In this document: piece after piece, positions 1 to 7,074 of the stretch
Layout of the letters: each line of letters starts with the position of its first letter
How positions within the stretch are numbered: position 1 is the stretch's first letter
From: a virus
Length of the DNA stretch: 21,682 nt
Virus record (IMG/VR): IMGVR_UViG_3300025127_000332
Span: 1 to 21,682 of that record
Direction: 5' to 3' (one strand)
Made by a program: the position numbers and the translations under genes
Notes under the pieces: generated by a model
Database searches by the model: none
Told to the model about the DNA's origin: nothing
What the model saw: only the letters and a program-made list of their open reading frames with translations

Positions 1-1
1 A

Positions 2-679
2 ATGGGTGATATTAAAATGTATACTTACACATATACACCCAAAGCGTTTACTAATCCTTCTAATGCTCAATTTTCTATCTCTGCTGTATCTTTTCCAAAA
101 GAAAGAAACTTTTTGATGGGATTACGTCACGGTAATTTCTCAGGATATAGTGTTGGATTTGATCCTACGTTTGTTACTAGGTCTAGATTTGGAAGTAGTA
201 CTGACTTATCTGCAGATTCTTACAAATATAGAGTAAAGGATTTATGGGGTAAGATGTCACATTTAGCGGGTAGCGGATCTAAAAATCCCCATTCATTTAT
301 TGATGAGGAGTTAAAGGAGTATATCAATCAACCTAAACGTGTTAGATTCCAAATGCTTCCCAATCAAATATTTGATCCTAAGTTCCAAAATAATCCTCAA
401 AGAAACTATGAGCAAATTGTGGAACTACAGGCATATCAATGGATGCGTATAGAATCATTGAAAAATATTCAACTTGTTGTTGAGGTTCCTGGCAATCTTG
501 ATCTATATGCTGGTGCAGGTGTTAATATTGTCATTCCCTCAAATACAAAGACTACAGGTGGAGTTAAGGTTGACAGAAAGTATAGTGGACGTTATATTAT
601 AGGAGCAGTTTCGCATAAAACTGCGGGACTTTCTCTAGTAACAGAGTTAAATCTCCTAAAAGACAGTATGCAATTATAA
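2..679 (+). CDS. Baseplate hub protein, gp27-like (C-terminal part, probably cut by window start)
   Basis: In T4-like phages gp27 forms the trimeric hub ring that carries the gp5 spike and connects it to the tail tube. The reading frame is open from the first bases, and the Met at position 2 may be internal, so I treat the gene as 5'-partial with 225 residues visible. The C-terminal part resembles the last domain of gp27/late-control-D hub proteins: a hydrophobic strand (IQLVVEVPGN, about residues 157-166), a segment with GAGVNIVIPS, then a basic SGRYIIGAVSHK strand and a final TELNLLKDS strand. The next structural gene downstream encodes the gp5 partner, which supports the assignment. Its TAA stop lies inside a late promoter. 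The call rests on motif pattern and synteny; the N-terminal half seen here is not itself diagnostic. Confidence 0.72.
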   Translation: MGDIKMYTYTYTPKAFTNPSNAQFSISAVSFPKERNFLMGLRHGNFSGYSVGFDPTFVTRSRFGSSTDLSADSYKYRVKDLWGKMSHLAGSGSKNPHSFIDEELKEYINQPKRVRFQMLPNQIFDPKFQNNPQRNYEQIVELQAYQWMRIESLKNIQLVVEVPGNLDLYAGAGVNIVIPSNTKTTGGVKVDRKYSGRYIIGAVSHKTAGLSLVTELNLLKDSMQL

Positions 680-682
680 ATA
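675..682 (+). promoter_or_regulatory. T4-type late promoter (TATAAATA)
   Basis: This is an exact match to the T4 late promoter octamer recognised by the gp55-type sigma factor. It lies 24 bases before the CP12 start codon. The TAA at its positions 3-5 is also the stop codon of the upstream hub gene. It predicts late transcription of CP12, cpeT and gp5. Confidence 0.75.
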
Positions 683-705
683 GTTCTGTATCACGAGGTA
701 CGAAT

Positions 706-918
706 ATGAAAACAATCGAAGAACACATCCAAGCAGATCAAACAATCTTAGACAATCCGATGTCATCACCTGCAGCACGCAGACATGCAAAAGTGGAATT
801 GGAAGAACTAGAAGTTTATCATGCTAATCATCCAGAAGATCATCATGATCCAAACGCACTCGAACTTTTCTGCGAAATGCATCCAGATGAACCAGAGTGT
901 TTAGTTTATGACGATTAG
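706..918 (+). CDS. cp12: CP12 family Calvin-cycle inhibitor (auxiliary metabolic gene)
   Basis: CP12 is a small, largely disordered redox protein that bridges GAPDH and phosphoribulokinase and inactivates them, shutting down the Calvin cycle. Phage copies are thought to steer host carbon to the pentose phosphate pathway and nucleotide synthesis. The 70-residue protein ends in the CP12 C-terminal signature: Cys56 and Cys65 eight residues apart, preceded by DPNALELF and ending in ECLVYDD, the tail that inserts into GAPDH. The N-terminal cysteine pair of plant CP12 is absent, as in many marine picocyanobacterial and phage forms. The central AWDxVEEL motif is only loosely kept (KVELEELEVY). A GAGGT ribosome-binding-like sequence precedes the ATG. 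Its last codons overlap the start of cpeT by 11 bases, so the two are probably coupled. Confidence 0.92.
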   Translation: MKTIEEHIQADQTILDNPMSSPAARRHAKVELEELEVYHANHPEDHHDPNALELFCEMHPDEPECLVYDD

Positions 919-1384
919 TTTTGATGATGCACTTTTAGGTCACTGGACAAATAGACATCAAGCACAATCTAATCCTTTAGGGTTTGCTTCGGTAGAACTG
1001 ATATGGGATATAGATTACAGTGACGTAGATCAGATTTGGTATACATCAAAAAATTTTTATAGAAAAGAGGGTCCTGACAAACCTTATCGAAGTGGGAGAC
1101 ATAAAATGTCTCTTATAAGGGGGGACTCTTTTTTAATGGAAAATTATAGTGAAGATGGAACTAAAAGACAAGGATGCGACATGTTATTTGTTGATGTTAA
1201 TGGCAGATGGGAAGGTAGATTATTTGCAGAAGGACAATGTGTCATAGGTGATGCAATAATTAGTTCACATATGGTATTATATGGAGATAAGTTACATAGT
1301 GCAGATCAAGGAAGAGACAAGGAAGGTAATCTAATTTGGGGTACTGACCATTTCTACGAGTTCACTAGACTTGCTAAATACTAA
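908..1384 (+). CDS. cpeT: CpeT/CpcT-family phycobiliprotein lyase-like protein
   Basis: T-type lyases attach or chaperone bilin chromophores on phycobiliproteins, and a cyanophage homologue has been described as a bilin-binding protein. The 158-residue protein follows the family layout: an N-terminal GHWTNRHQAQSNP segment (residues 11-23), a YR.G..H stretch near residues 60-65, a GCDMLF strand with Cys90, a second cysteine (Cys111), and the family-like C-terminal pattern L.SADQGRD...NLIWG (about 129-145) followed by an aromatic YEFTR strand. The start overlaps CP12 by 11 bases and gp5 follows after 17 bases, so it belongs to the late hub operon. Membership of the family is fairly secure. Which phycobiliprotein or bilin it acts on, and whether it is a true lyase or only a chaperone, cannot be read from the sequence. 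Confidence 0.85.
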   Translation: MTISFDDALLGHWTNRHQAQSNPLGFASVELIWDIDYSDVDQIWYTSKNFYRKEGPDKPYRSGRHKMSLIRGDSFLMENYSEDGTKRQGCDMLFVDVNGRWEGRLFAEGQCVIGDAIISSHMVLYGDKLHSADQGRDKEGNLIWGTDHFYEFTRLAKY

Positions 1385-1401
1385 GAAACATCGTGTGAAG
1401 A

Positions 1402-3951
1402 ATGGCAGCGACTATTGATGGTATTATTAATGAACCCACGATTAATTTCGTAGGTAAAGACGGTTTTTTCTGGTGGGTTGGTGAAGTAGAAGACAACGAA
1501 GATCCTATGGAACTTGGTCGAGTAAAGACTAGGATTCTAGGATACTATACTAATGTACAGGGAGGAACAACTGCTGATCTTCCTACAGATAAACTTCCTT
1601 GGGCAACTGTATTACAACACACATGTCAACCAGGTAATGACGGACAAGGTGAGAGTTCTGGACAACTTCAACCTGGTGCTATTGTCATGGGTTTCTTCAT
1701 GGATGGAGAAAACGCACAGATGCCTATTGTTATTGGTGTTTTGCGTGTAACTAAATCTTCAGATACTAGAACTAAACAACAGTTTACTTTTACAGGTGAA
1801 AAGTTTGAAGATGGTGTTGGAGTCAATCATGCTGCTAAACATCCTGCAAACGTAAATGATTCATTAGCAACATCACAAGGTGAAGGTTATTTACGACAAG
1901 GTAATACTAACGCAGTTGCATTGCCAGGTATGTTGACTACAGAACCTGGTGGTAATGGTTCTCCCGACAATATTGGTAATGCCACTGGTATTGCAGGTGG
2001 TAAACATAACCCAGTTAAACCAAAAGATCCTAGTCTACCAATCCCTGTAGCAAATGGTGTTGGCGGACCTTTTAAATCAATGGAGTATAAGTTATCTTAT
2101 CTCGTTGAAGAAATTGCAGAGACTGCTGCTGTCTTAGTAAAGACTGAGAAGGAAGGTGAATTTATTGATATGGTTACAGGTAAACTTGTAACTGTTAAAG
2201 AACTTACAGCAAAACTACAAAATTTCTTGAGTGCTATATTTACACAGGTAATTGGTGCTATCAGACAGTCACTAGCAAATCTAGCAGAGCAGTTAGATGT
2301 CGTAAATTTATTAGCAAGTGCTACTGGTATCCCATTTGTTGTTTTTACTACAATTCAAACAGCAGTTACACAGATACTAAGTCAGTTATGTATTATTGAT
2401 AGTCAGTTACTAGGTTATATTACTAATCCTCTTGCATCTGTAACAAACGTCTTAAACAGTTTCTTAGATGGAATTATAAGTAAAGCAGAGATGATTTTAC
2501 AGAGTGTTCAGAAAGTAATTGATGATGTTGTATGTAATGTTGAGAAGATTGTTAATCAAGCATTGGGAATTGTAAACAGCGTCAAATCTCTTGTAAGTGG
2601 TATTGGTAAAGCACAAGAAATTCTTGATGCTTGGGAAAAAGCAACAGAAATTTTTGAGGTCGCAACTGATCTGTTCAAGAAGAATCTAAACTTGACTGGA
2701 TTGATGGCAATCTTCCTTAAATTTGCAGCAGGTAATTGTAATAGACCTGTTGATGGAGGTAAAGATATTAAAGGTTTCTATCCTTTATTCGGTGTGACAA
2801 GTTGTACTGAAAGTGAGTTAGACAAGATTAATAAAATTAGAGGACGTAGTTCTGGTAAGTGTGGTGAAAATGATGCTGGTGGTGGTTTAATTGATAATAT
2901 TTTTAATAAAGCAGATCCTTATATACAATCTGCTACCACATATATTAATGGTGCATATGATTTATTCATAGGAACACCTGGTAGAGAAGGAACTCAAAGA
3001 AAGAATGAAAACGGAACTACACATACCTCAATAAAACTTAACAACAAAGAACATGCTAAGTGGAAATGGTTGCAGGCGAAGAGAAAAGAAAAACCAAATA
3101 TGTCTGAAGAGGCATTAAATGTTGCATATACAGAATACATAAAGGGTCAAACTGGAGACAATAATGATGATGCAGTTTTAGTTGCAGATCATTCTTCTTA
3201 TGCAGGTAATTATACCTGTGAAGTACATGGGGACGATTGTAAACAAGTTGATAATGATTATGTTCGCACTATTGATGGAGATTATCACCTAAAAGTTACT
3301 GGTGATTGTCATATTGAAGTGGGTGGTGGTTTCTTCCTTGATGCAGAAGGTGCTCCTAAAGTTGTTGACAAGCATGGTGAAAAGAAGAACGAAAAAGTTC
3401 AAAAGCATACAATCAAATTTGGATCTGATGTTGATATGAGTGTCGTTGGTGCTAAGTTTGAGTTACAAGGTGCTGAGGCAAACATTGCATCTACATCAAC
3501 TAAAATTACTGGTAGTATTTTTGAGAACTCTTCAACTCAACAAACATGTAGTGCAGGTGAAATGATTTTATCAGCAGATAACTCTATTACTATTGCTACA
3601 ACTACATTATTTGAAACTATTAACTTCCCACCATCACCAATTCCTAAGATAAAAGCAGGTATCATTAGAAAAATTGGTGGTTCTTGTGAGACTGTCATGA
3701 CACCCGCAGGTTCTGCTGCTGATGCTATTCCCAGATATATTGTTGCGAATCCTGCAGGTCCAATATCTGTTACCTCTGGTGCTACTGGATATAACAATAA
3801 TGTTCTTACAGGTCTCTTTAATGTCAATGTCGCTGCGGGTGCCATTACAATGAATTCTTCTACTGCTGCATCTATTATTGCTGGTGGTGCAATGAACCTC
3901 ACAGCAGGTGCAGTTATGAAACTGACAGCAGCAAGCATATTCCTAAACTGA
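1402..3951 (+). CDS. Baseplate hub/spike protein, gp5-like, without a recognisable lysozyme domain
   Basis: In T4, gp5 forms the central spike with an N-terminal OB-fold, a lysozyme domain and a C-terminal triple beta-helix. Residues about 23-115 match the OB-fold: FFWWVGEVEDNEDPMELGRVK, then a TDKLPWATVLQ strand, a GAIVMGFFMDGE strand and PIVIGVL. The centre (about 225-450) is a long hydrophobic helical stretch with repeated VVNL/IVNQ/VTNV-type heptads, in the place where lysozyme would be, with no visible lysozyme Glu...Asp/Thr pattern. Residues about 590-655 (VLVADHSSYAGNYTCEVHGDD, then GDCHIEVGGG) and the Ala/Thr/Gly-rich C-terminus ending in AASIFLN look like the beta-helical needle. At 849 residues it is much longer than T4 gp5 (575 residues). 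A perfect sigma70 promoter starts 3 bases after its stop. Confidence 0.85.
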   Translation: MAATIDGIINEPTINFVGKDGFFWWVGEVEDNEDPMELGRVKTRILGYYTNVQGGTTADLPTDKLPWATVLQHTCQPGNDGQGESSGQLQPGAIVMGFFMDGENAQMPIVIGVLRVTKSSDTRTKQQFTFTGEKFEDGVGVNHAAKHPANVNDSLATSQGEGYLRQGNTNAVALPGMLTTEPGGNGSPDNIGNATGIAGGKHNPVKPKDPSLPIPVANGVGGPFKSMEYKLSYLVEEIAETAAVLVKTEKEGEFIDMVTGKLVTVKELTAKLQNFLSAIFTQVIGAIRQSLANLAEQLDVVNLLASATGIPFVVFTTIQTAVTQILSQLCIIDSQLLGYITNPLASVTNVLNSFLDGIISKAEMILQSVQKVIDDVVCNVEKIVNQALGIVNSVKSLVSGIGKAQEILDAWEKATEIFEVATDLFKKNLNLTGLMAIFLKFAAGNCNRPVDGGKDIKGFYPLFGVTSCTESELDKINKIRGRSSGKCGENDAGGGLIDNIFNKADPYIQSATTYINGAYDLFIGTPGREGTQRKNENGTTHTSIKLNNKEHAKWKWLQAKRKEKPNMSEEALNVAYTEYIKGQTGDNNDDAVLVADHSSYAGNYTCEVHGDDCKQVDNDYVRTIDGDYHLKVTGDCHIEVGGGFFLDAEGAPKVVDKHGEKKNEKVQKHTIKFGSDVDMSVVGAKFELQGAEANIASTSTKITGSIFENSSTQQTCSAGEMILSADNSITIATTTLFETINFPPSPIPKIKAGIIRKIGGSCETVMTPAGSAADAIPRYIVANPAGPISVTSGATGYNNNVLTGLFNVNVAAGAITMNSSTAASIIAGGAMNLTAGAVMKLTAASIFLN

Positions 3952-3954
3952 TCC

Positions 3955-3983
3955 TTGACACTTGACCTCCGATCCCTTATAAT
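3955..3983 (+). promoter_or_regulatory. Perfect consensus sigma70 promoter (TTGACA - 17 bp - TATAAT)
   Basis: The -35 box TTGACA is at 3955-3960 and the -10 box TATAAT at 3978-3983, with exactly 17 bases between. Both hexamers and the spacing are the bacterial consensus. It sits between gp5 and the first of four small ORFs and begins 3 bases after the gp5 stop codon. In T4-like cyanophages, host-sigma-type promoters mark early genes, so the small-ORF/tRNA cassette is probably expressed early while its neighbours are late. Confidence 0.8.
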
Positions 3984-4004
3984 ATTAAGGTAAACGAGAA
4001 TCAA

Positions 4005-4226
4005 ATGACAGACGATTTTGCGAAAGATCTAACCCAGATTTACATTGATCAGGTATTCATTAACTTTTCTCGTAGATCTGTAAAGATCGTAGATAGTGAT
4101 GGTTATGATGACACTATCGAATGGAAATGGAATGAAGAGGGTGCTAATGGATTTTTGGAAACAGTGACCAATATCCAAAATAGTGTACCTTCAGAAATAG
4201 TAACCTATTGTTTTTCTGAAAAATGA
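4005..4226 (+). CDS. Small hypothetical protein, first gene of the early-type cassette
   Basis: I do not recognise this 73-residue protein. It is acidic, with a DSDGYDDTIEWKWNEEG stretch (about 30-46) and no signal peptide, membrane segment or cysteine motif (one Cys near the end). It starts about 20 bases after the -10 box of the consensus promoter, behind a weak purine-rich GAGA sequence. Its stop overlaps the next start in an ATGA junction, which argues that it is a translated gene in a coupled operon and not a chance ORF. Confidence 0.7.
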   Translation: MTDDFAKDLTQIYIDQVFINFSRRSVKIVDSDGYDDTIEWKWNEEGANGFLETVTNIQNSVPSEIVTYCFSEK

Positions 4227-4447
4227 ACCCACCTATCAACTGCACCGAACAAGAAGCTCAAGATCATCTTGACTTTTTGATAAGTATGTGCGAACGTAAT
4301 AGAGTTATCTGGAGAATTGAACGTGAAGATGGTAAGGCAGTATTAATGTCACCTATCTTACAATCTTCTCTTCCTGTATCAGATGATGTAGTAACTCAAG
4401 TTGAAGAGTTTCGCAAACAGTATCTGGAAAAGGAGGACGCTGCATGA
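4223..4447 (+). CDS. Small hypothetical protein, second gene of the cassette
   Basis: This is an unrecognised 74-residue protein. It begins at the ATG of an ATGA overlap with the preceding gene and ends in another ATGA overlap with the next one. The sequence is mainly helical in character, with CTEQEAQDHLDFLISMCERNR (about 7-27), a basic WRIERED segment and a charged end (VEEFRKQYLEKEDAA). No enzyme motif is visible. The tight overlaps on both sides support translation. Confidence 0.7.
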   Translation: MNPPINCTEQEAQDHLDFLISMCERNRVIWRIEREDGKAVLMSPILQSSLPVSDDVVTQVEEFRKQYLEKEDAA

Positions 4448-4530
4448 ACAACATCGGATTAGAAGTTGTATTTTGGACTATACTATCTGTATATCTTCTT
4501 GCAAAAATAGGAGTATTCAAAAAGAAATGA
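4444..4530 (+). CDS. 28-residue single-pass membrane peptide
   Basis: The ATG at 4444 opens a 28-codon frame ending in TGA at 4528-4530. The peptide has a short polar start (MNNIGLE), a hydrophobic segment VVFWTILSVYLLAKIGVF (residues 8-25) and a positive tail KKK, the layout of a small single-pass membrane protein. An exact AAGGAGG ribosome-binding site lies at 4430-4436, seven bases before the start. Both ends overlap the neighbouring genes by ATGA junctions. The strong Shine-Dalgarno sequence and the overlaps make it credible despite its size. Its function is unknown. Confidence 0.62.
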   Translation: MNNIGLEVVFWTILSVYLLAKIGVFKKK

Positions 4531-4790
4531 AACTAACTCAAGAACTAATTGACCAAATCCAAGAAGCAATGCTTCATACTAAGAAGGATGGCACTATCAA
4601 CTGGAAAGATACTGATGAGATTGAGGTGCAATTAGCAGGAACATTTGCTGCTGATAGATTTATTGTCATTAAGAACAGGACAAAAGATCCAGTAGTCTCT
4701 GCTGCACCACATCCTTACTTTGATTATGAGAAAGGTGTCTTTACTAAAGATGGTAGAGAAGAATATATGAAAGAACAAAAGAAAAAGTGA
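4527..4790 (+). CDS. Small hypothetical protein, last gene of the cassette
   Basis: The 87-residue protein starts at the ATG overlapping the stop of the 28-residue membrane peptide (ATGA). I prefer this start to the in-frame ATG at 4401, because the upstream extension would run through the preceding two genes. The visible sequence begins MKLTQELIDQIQEAML, has a KDGTINWKDTDEIE segment and a basic end (YMKEQKKK). I do not recognise a family. The gene ends two bases before the tRNA. Confidence 0.68.
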   Translation: MKLTQELIDQIQEAMLHTKKDGTINWKDTDEIEVQLAGTFAADRFIVIKNRTKDPVVSAAPHPYFDYEKGVFTKDGREEYMKEQKKK

Positions 4791-4792
4791 TT

Positions 4793-4876
4793 GGGAGTGT
4801 GGCGAAATAGGTAGACGCACCAGACTTAAAATCTGTTGACCATGTGGTCGTAAGAGTTCAAATCTCTTCACTCCTA
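4793..4876 (+). tRNA. tRNA-Leu (anticodon UAA)
   Basis: The acceptor stem GGGAGTG (4793-4799) pairs with CACTCCT (4869-4875), with A4876 as discriminator. The D-arm contains GGTAGACGC, typical of tRNA-Leu. The anticodon loop CTTAAAA (4825-4831) presents TAA at 4827-4829. The long class II variable arm pairs GACC (4838-4841) with GGTC (4846-4849), and the T-arm pairs AAGAG (4852-4856) with CTCTT (4864-4868) around a TTCAAAT loop. The outermost anticodon-stem pair is a C-T mismatch. CCA is not encoded. It reads the TTA leucine codon that is common in AT-rich phage genes. Confidence 0.95.
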
Positions 4877-4879
4877 TGC

Positions 4880-4907
4880 TTGACAATCTTTGAAAATGTG
4901 TTATAGT
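4880..4907 (+). promoter_or_regulatory. sigma70-like promoter behind the tRNA (TTGACA - 16 bp - TATAGT)
   Basis: The -35 box TTGACA is at 4880-4885, four bases after the tRNA, and the -10 box TATAGT at 4902-4907, one base off consensus. Transcription would start near 4914. No ORF with a start follows before the terminator at 4982-5015, so the expected product is a short RNA. Confidence 0.6.
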
Positions 4908-4913
4908 TATCTG

Positions 4914-5013
4914 GGGGGAGTACAAAAGATCTCTATTTAGAAAGAGTGCCCTCCTTGTTTAAAGTAAGTGTTTGTTTAAAGAGAGAGGTGCGTGGGAAAC
5001 ACCTCTCTTTTTT
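4914..5013 (+). ncRNA. Candidate small RNA of about 100 nt
   Basis: The segment between a sigma70-like promoter (4880-4907) and an intrinsic terminator (4982-5015) contains no gene. The predicted RNA begins with a run of six G followed by AG (4913-4920), includes a possible small hairpin (CTCT ... AGAG around 4930-4946), and ends in the terminator stem. I know of no RNA family it matches. The same terminator could instead simply end the upstream tRNA/early transcript, in which case no separate RNA exists. The 5' end is estimated from the promoter only. Confidence 0.42.
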
Positions 5014-5015
5014 TT
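4982..5015 (+). terminator. Strong rho-independent terminator
   Basis: AGAGAGGTG (4982-4990) pairs perfectly with CACCTCTCT (5000-5008) around a nine-base loop, and is followed by an uninterrupted run of T to 5015. It would end transcription from the early-type cassette and isolate it from the late fibre genes downstream. Confidence 0.9.
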
Positions 5016-5022
5016 CTAAATA
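5015..5022 (+). promoter_or_regulatory. Late-promoter variant (TCTAAATA)
   Basis: This differs by one base from the T4 late octamer TATAAATA and lies 21 bases upstream of the gene at 5044, right after the terminator T-run. The same variant occurs at 12542-12549 before another fibre-region gene. The gene downstream would otherwise lack a promoter, since the terminator blocks read-through. Confidence 0.5.
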
Positions 5023-5043
5023 AAATTAAGTAATTTATTCATT

Positions 5044-5706
5044 ATGGCATACCTAGTTCATCCTTTACCTCCAAGAAAAGTATGGGTAAAGAAAGAATAC
5101 TTATATGATCTAGAAAAAGGTCATGGAGAACTCACACCTGGCATTTGGATCTCAGTAAGGAGTATTCAAGCAAAGGCATTATATTTTGAGACATTGCTAA
5201 CTGATTATGGTGCATTGTTTGATAAGTTACCACTCAGTGCATTTGTCTGGAAACCAGATATAGATTGGGATGATCAGTTACCGTTAGATGTATTGGAACT
5301 GTGGGATTGCTTTGACTATAATATCACCGTTGTGGAGAAACCTATACTAGGTAGATGTCAGTTCTTTGGTAAGGACAAGAAGATGCACGCAGGTGAGTAT
5401 GAGTTTACTATTGACACAGCACATCCTGACTTCTCTGTATTAGATGTAAACTTCTCAGAGCATGATCCAGAACATAAGACATTTAATATTATTGCACTAG
5501 ACAATGGACAATTTGCAGCACAACCAAATAATAGATGTCAGTTCTTTGATAATAGTTTAGTTGATAATGATAACCTCAAGAAACCTGACTTTAAAGTATG
5601 CACACAAAACTATGCAGTAGAAACTCTACCAAAGTGGTGGTCTGTAGGACATACAGATGAATGGGCATACAAAACAGGAGAAGAAGAGGCAGATGAATCT
5701 GTATAA
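5044..5706 (+). CDS. Hypothetical protein, first gene of the fibre/structural block
   Basis: I do not recognise a functional family for this 220-residue protein. It has no signal peptide or membrane segment, is rich in aromatic and acidic residues, and contains a repeated RCQFF motif (about residues 103-107 and 164-168) encoded by an identical 15-base stretch. That suggests two copies of a small beta-type domain. The end is acidic (GEEEADESV). The ATG at 5044 follows the terminator and a late-promoter-like octamer, without a clear Shine-Dalgarno sequence. Its TAA stop lies inside the next late promoter. Because it precedes three virion-type genes under late control, a structural or assembly role is plausible but not shown. 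Confidence 0.75.
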   Translation: MAYLVHPLPPRKVWVKKEYLYDLEKGHGELTPGIWISVRSIQAKALYFETLLTDYGALFDKLPLSAFVWKPDIDWDDQLPLDVLELWDCFDYNITVVEKPILGRCQFFGKDKKMHAGEYEFTIDTAHPDFSVLDVNFSEHDPEHKTFNIIALDNGQFAAQPNNRCQFFDNSLVDNDNLKKPDFKVCTQNYAVETLPKWWSVGHTDEWAYKTGEEEADESV

Positions 5707-5709
5707 ATA
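5702..5709 (+). promoter_or_regulatory. T4-type late promoter (TATAAATA)
   Basis: Exact late octamer, 27 bases before the GTG start at 5737. The TAA within it (5704-5706) is the stop of the preceding gene. Confidence 0.75.
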
Positions 5710-5736
5710 GACCTGTAGGAAATAGTGTGATTATTC

Positions 5737-7068
5737 GTGGGAACTAAGAAGATTTCTCAGTTGGAAACAATTTCAGACTCTAACCTGTCTGGAGAAGCAA
5801 TTCTTCCAGTGGTTGTATCTGACCCTTTGATTCCCAACAGAAAGGCAAAAGTAAATCAACTCTTTAAAGGAGTAGCTCAAGGTACTAAAGATGCACCTGG
5901 TTTGTGCTTCGATTTGGACAGAGATAGTGGTCTCTACCAATCAGCATATGACCAACTGGGAATGTCTTTTGGAGATGGTGGTTTGTATATGTCTCGCATT
6001 GTCAATAGTTCGACAAGTGCTTCTTTATATGTGACTGCGGTTGATGACACTAGAGATAATTCTGATATTGTTTTTTCACCGAAAGGAACGGGATCTGTAA
6101 AAGTAACGGGTCAATTTGTTATTGATGATGGTTCTTTTATTCTTGAAGATGCTCAAGGACCGAAAGCAAGATTTGAAATCAGTAACATTGGAACAGGAAC
6201 TAATACTAGAATTATGACATTACCTACTATTACCTCTGGTAATGGTACGGTTTTAGTTGGTGATGATACACAACAGACGTTAAGAAACAAAACTATTCTT
6301 ATTGATGAGGATAATCTTGTTCTTACTGATGGTAACGAAGAAGCAATCTTCCAAATCAACTGGCCAACTTCTCTAGATACTCGTAGATCTTATTTTCTAC
6401 CAGACGCAGGTACAGTTACTACAACTGCTGAACCTACTGCTACTGCATCTACTTTACTAGATACTAAGTCAGAACAAATTGTTCTATCAAAACAGTTCGT
6501 TGATGTAAAATTTGCACCTACAGCAGAAGCAAATGCTTTCTATGCACAGGTCAATACTTCAGCATTAACAGCGAATAGAACTATCACAGTCCCTGATTTG
6601 AATGTTACACTTGTAGGTACTGGTGCAACTCAGGTTTTATCTAACAAATCTATTCAAGGTTTGATTCTTGCAGATACAACAGACGTTACTAAGAAACTTA
6701 CATTTAGCCTTGATAACATCAATACAGGAACTAACGAAACTGTTGAATTCCCACCTACAGATAACCTAAATAATGGTGGTGCTGAAAATGTTATTGTTCT
6801 TGAGAGAGCAATACAGACAATGCGAGGTAAAACTCTTATTGATGCAAAATTCGACCGAGTTGACTCAGGCGGTGGAGCAACATTCACAGTCCAAGTAGAC
6901 ACAACTAACATTACTGGTAACAGGACTGTTAAGTTCCCAGACGCAGATGCAACTTTGCTTTCTACTCAAAACGTTACGCTAGAAGATGTTAGTTTTGGTG
7001 CAGGTATTGGAGCACAAAACTTGACAGGACAAACTAGACAACAACAATTCTTTTACGCAGGATTCTAA
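5737..7068 (+). CDS. Fibre-type virion structural protein with internal repeats
   Basis: This 443-residue protein has the repeat grammar of phage tail-fibre shafts. A strand of the type R-T-I-T-V-P-D, a short turn ending in TLVG, and a Q-x-L-x-N-K-T/S-I strand recur. Clear copies begin near residues 158 (MTLPTITSGNGTVLVGDDTQ), 216 (SYFLPDAGTV), 282 (TITVPDLNVTLVGTGATQ), 334 (TVEFPP) and 396 (TVKFPDADATL). The N-terminus (KKISQLETISDSNLSGEAILPVV) resembles attachment domains that open many phage fibre proteins. The start is GTG at 5737, behind a TAGGA sequence. The end (QQQFFYAGF) is short and aromatic. The gene lies 6 bases before the next one and is probably co-transcribed with it. Homology to a particular T4 wedge or fibre gene cannot be claimed from sight alone. 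Confidence 0.78.
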   Translation: MGTKKISQLETISDSNLSGEAILPVVVSDPLIPNRKAKVNQLFKGVAQGTKDAPGLCFDLDRDSGLYQSAYDQLGMSFGDGGLYMSRIVNSSTSASLYVTAVDDTRDNSDIVFSPKGTGSVKVTGQFVIDDGSFILEDAQGPKARFEISNIGTGTNTRIMTLPTITSGNGTVLVGDDTQQTLRNKTILIDEDNLVLTDGNEEAIFQINWPTSLDTRRSYFLPDAGTVTTTAEPTATASTLLDTKSEQIVLSKQFVDVKFAPTAEANAFYAQVNTSALTANRTITVPDLNVTLVGTGATQVLSNKSIQGLILADTTDVTKKLTFSLDNINTGTNETVEFPPTDNLNNGGAENVIVLERAIQTMRGKTLIDAKFDRVDSGGGATFTVQVDTTNITGNRTVKFPDADATLLSTQNVTLEDVSFGAGIGAQNLTGQTRQQQFFYAGF

Positions 7069-7074
7069 ATTAAA

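Noticed and set aside
2100-2760. Lysozyme domain in the centre of the gp5-like protein
   Set aside because: The stretch is hydrophobic and helical, with no Glu-Asp-Thr active-site pattern or lysozyme-like order of motifs.
3537-4004. Minus-strand open frame of 155 codons opposite the end of gp5 and its downstream promoter
   Set aside because: It lies antisense to clearly coding sequence, has no ribosome-binding site or recognisable protein pattern, and every supported gene is on the + strand.
4401-4526. Upstream extension of the last cassette gene to an ATG at 4401
   Set aside because: The extension overlaps two better supported ORFs out of frame, while the ATG at 4527 gives a standard ATGA coupling.
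4793-4876. tRNA as an attachment site for integration
   Set aside because: There is no integrase and no repeated 3' tRNA fragment in the window, and T4-like cyanophages are lytic.
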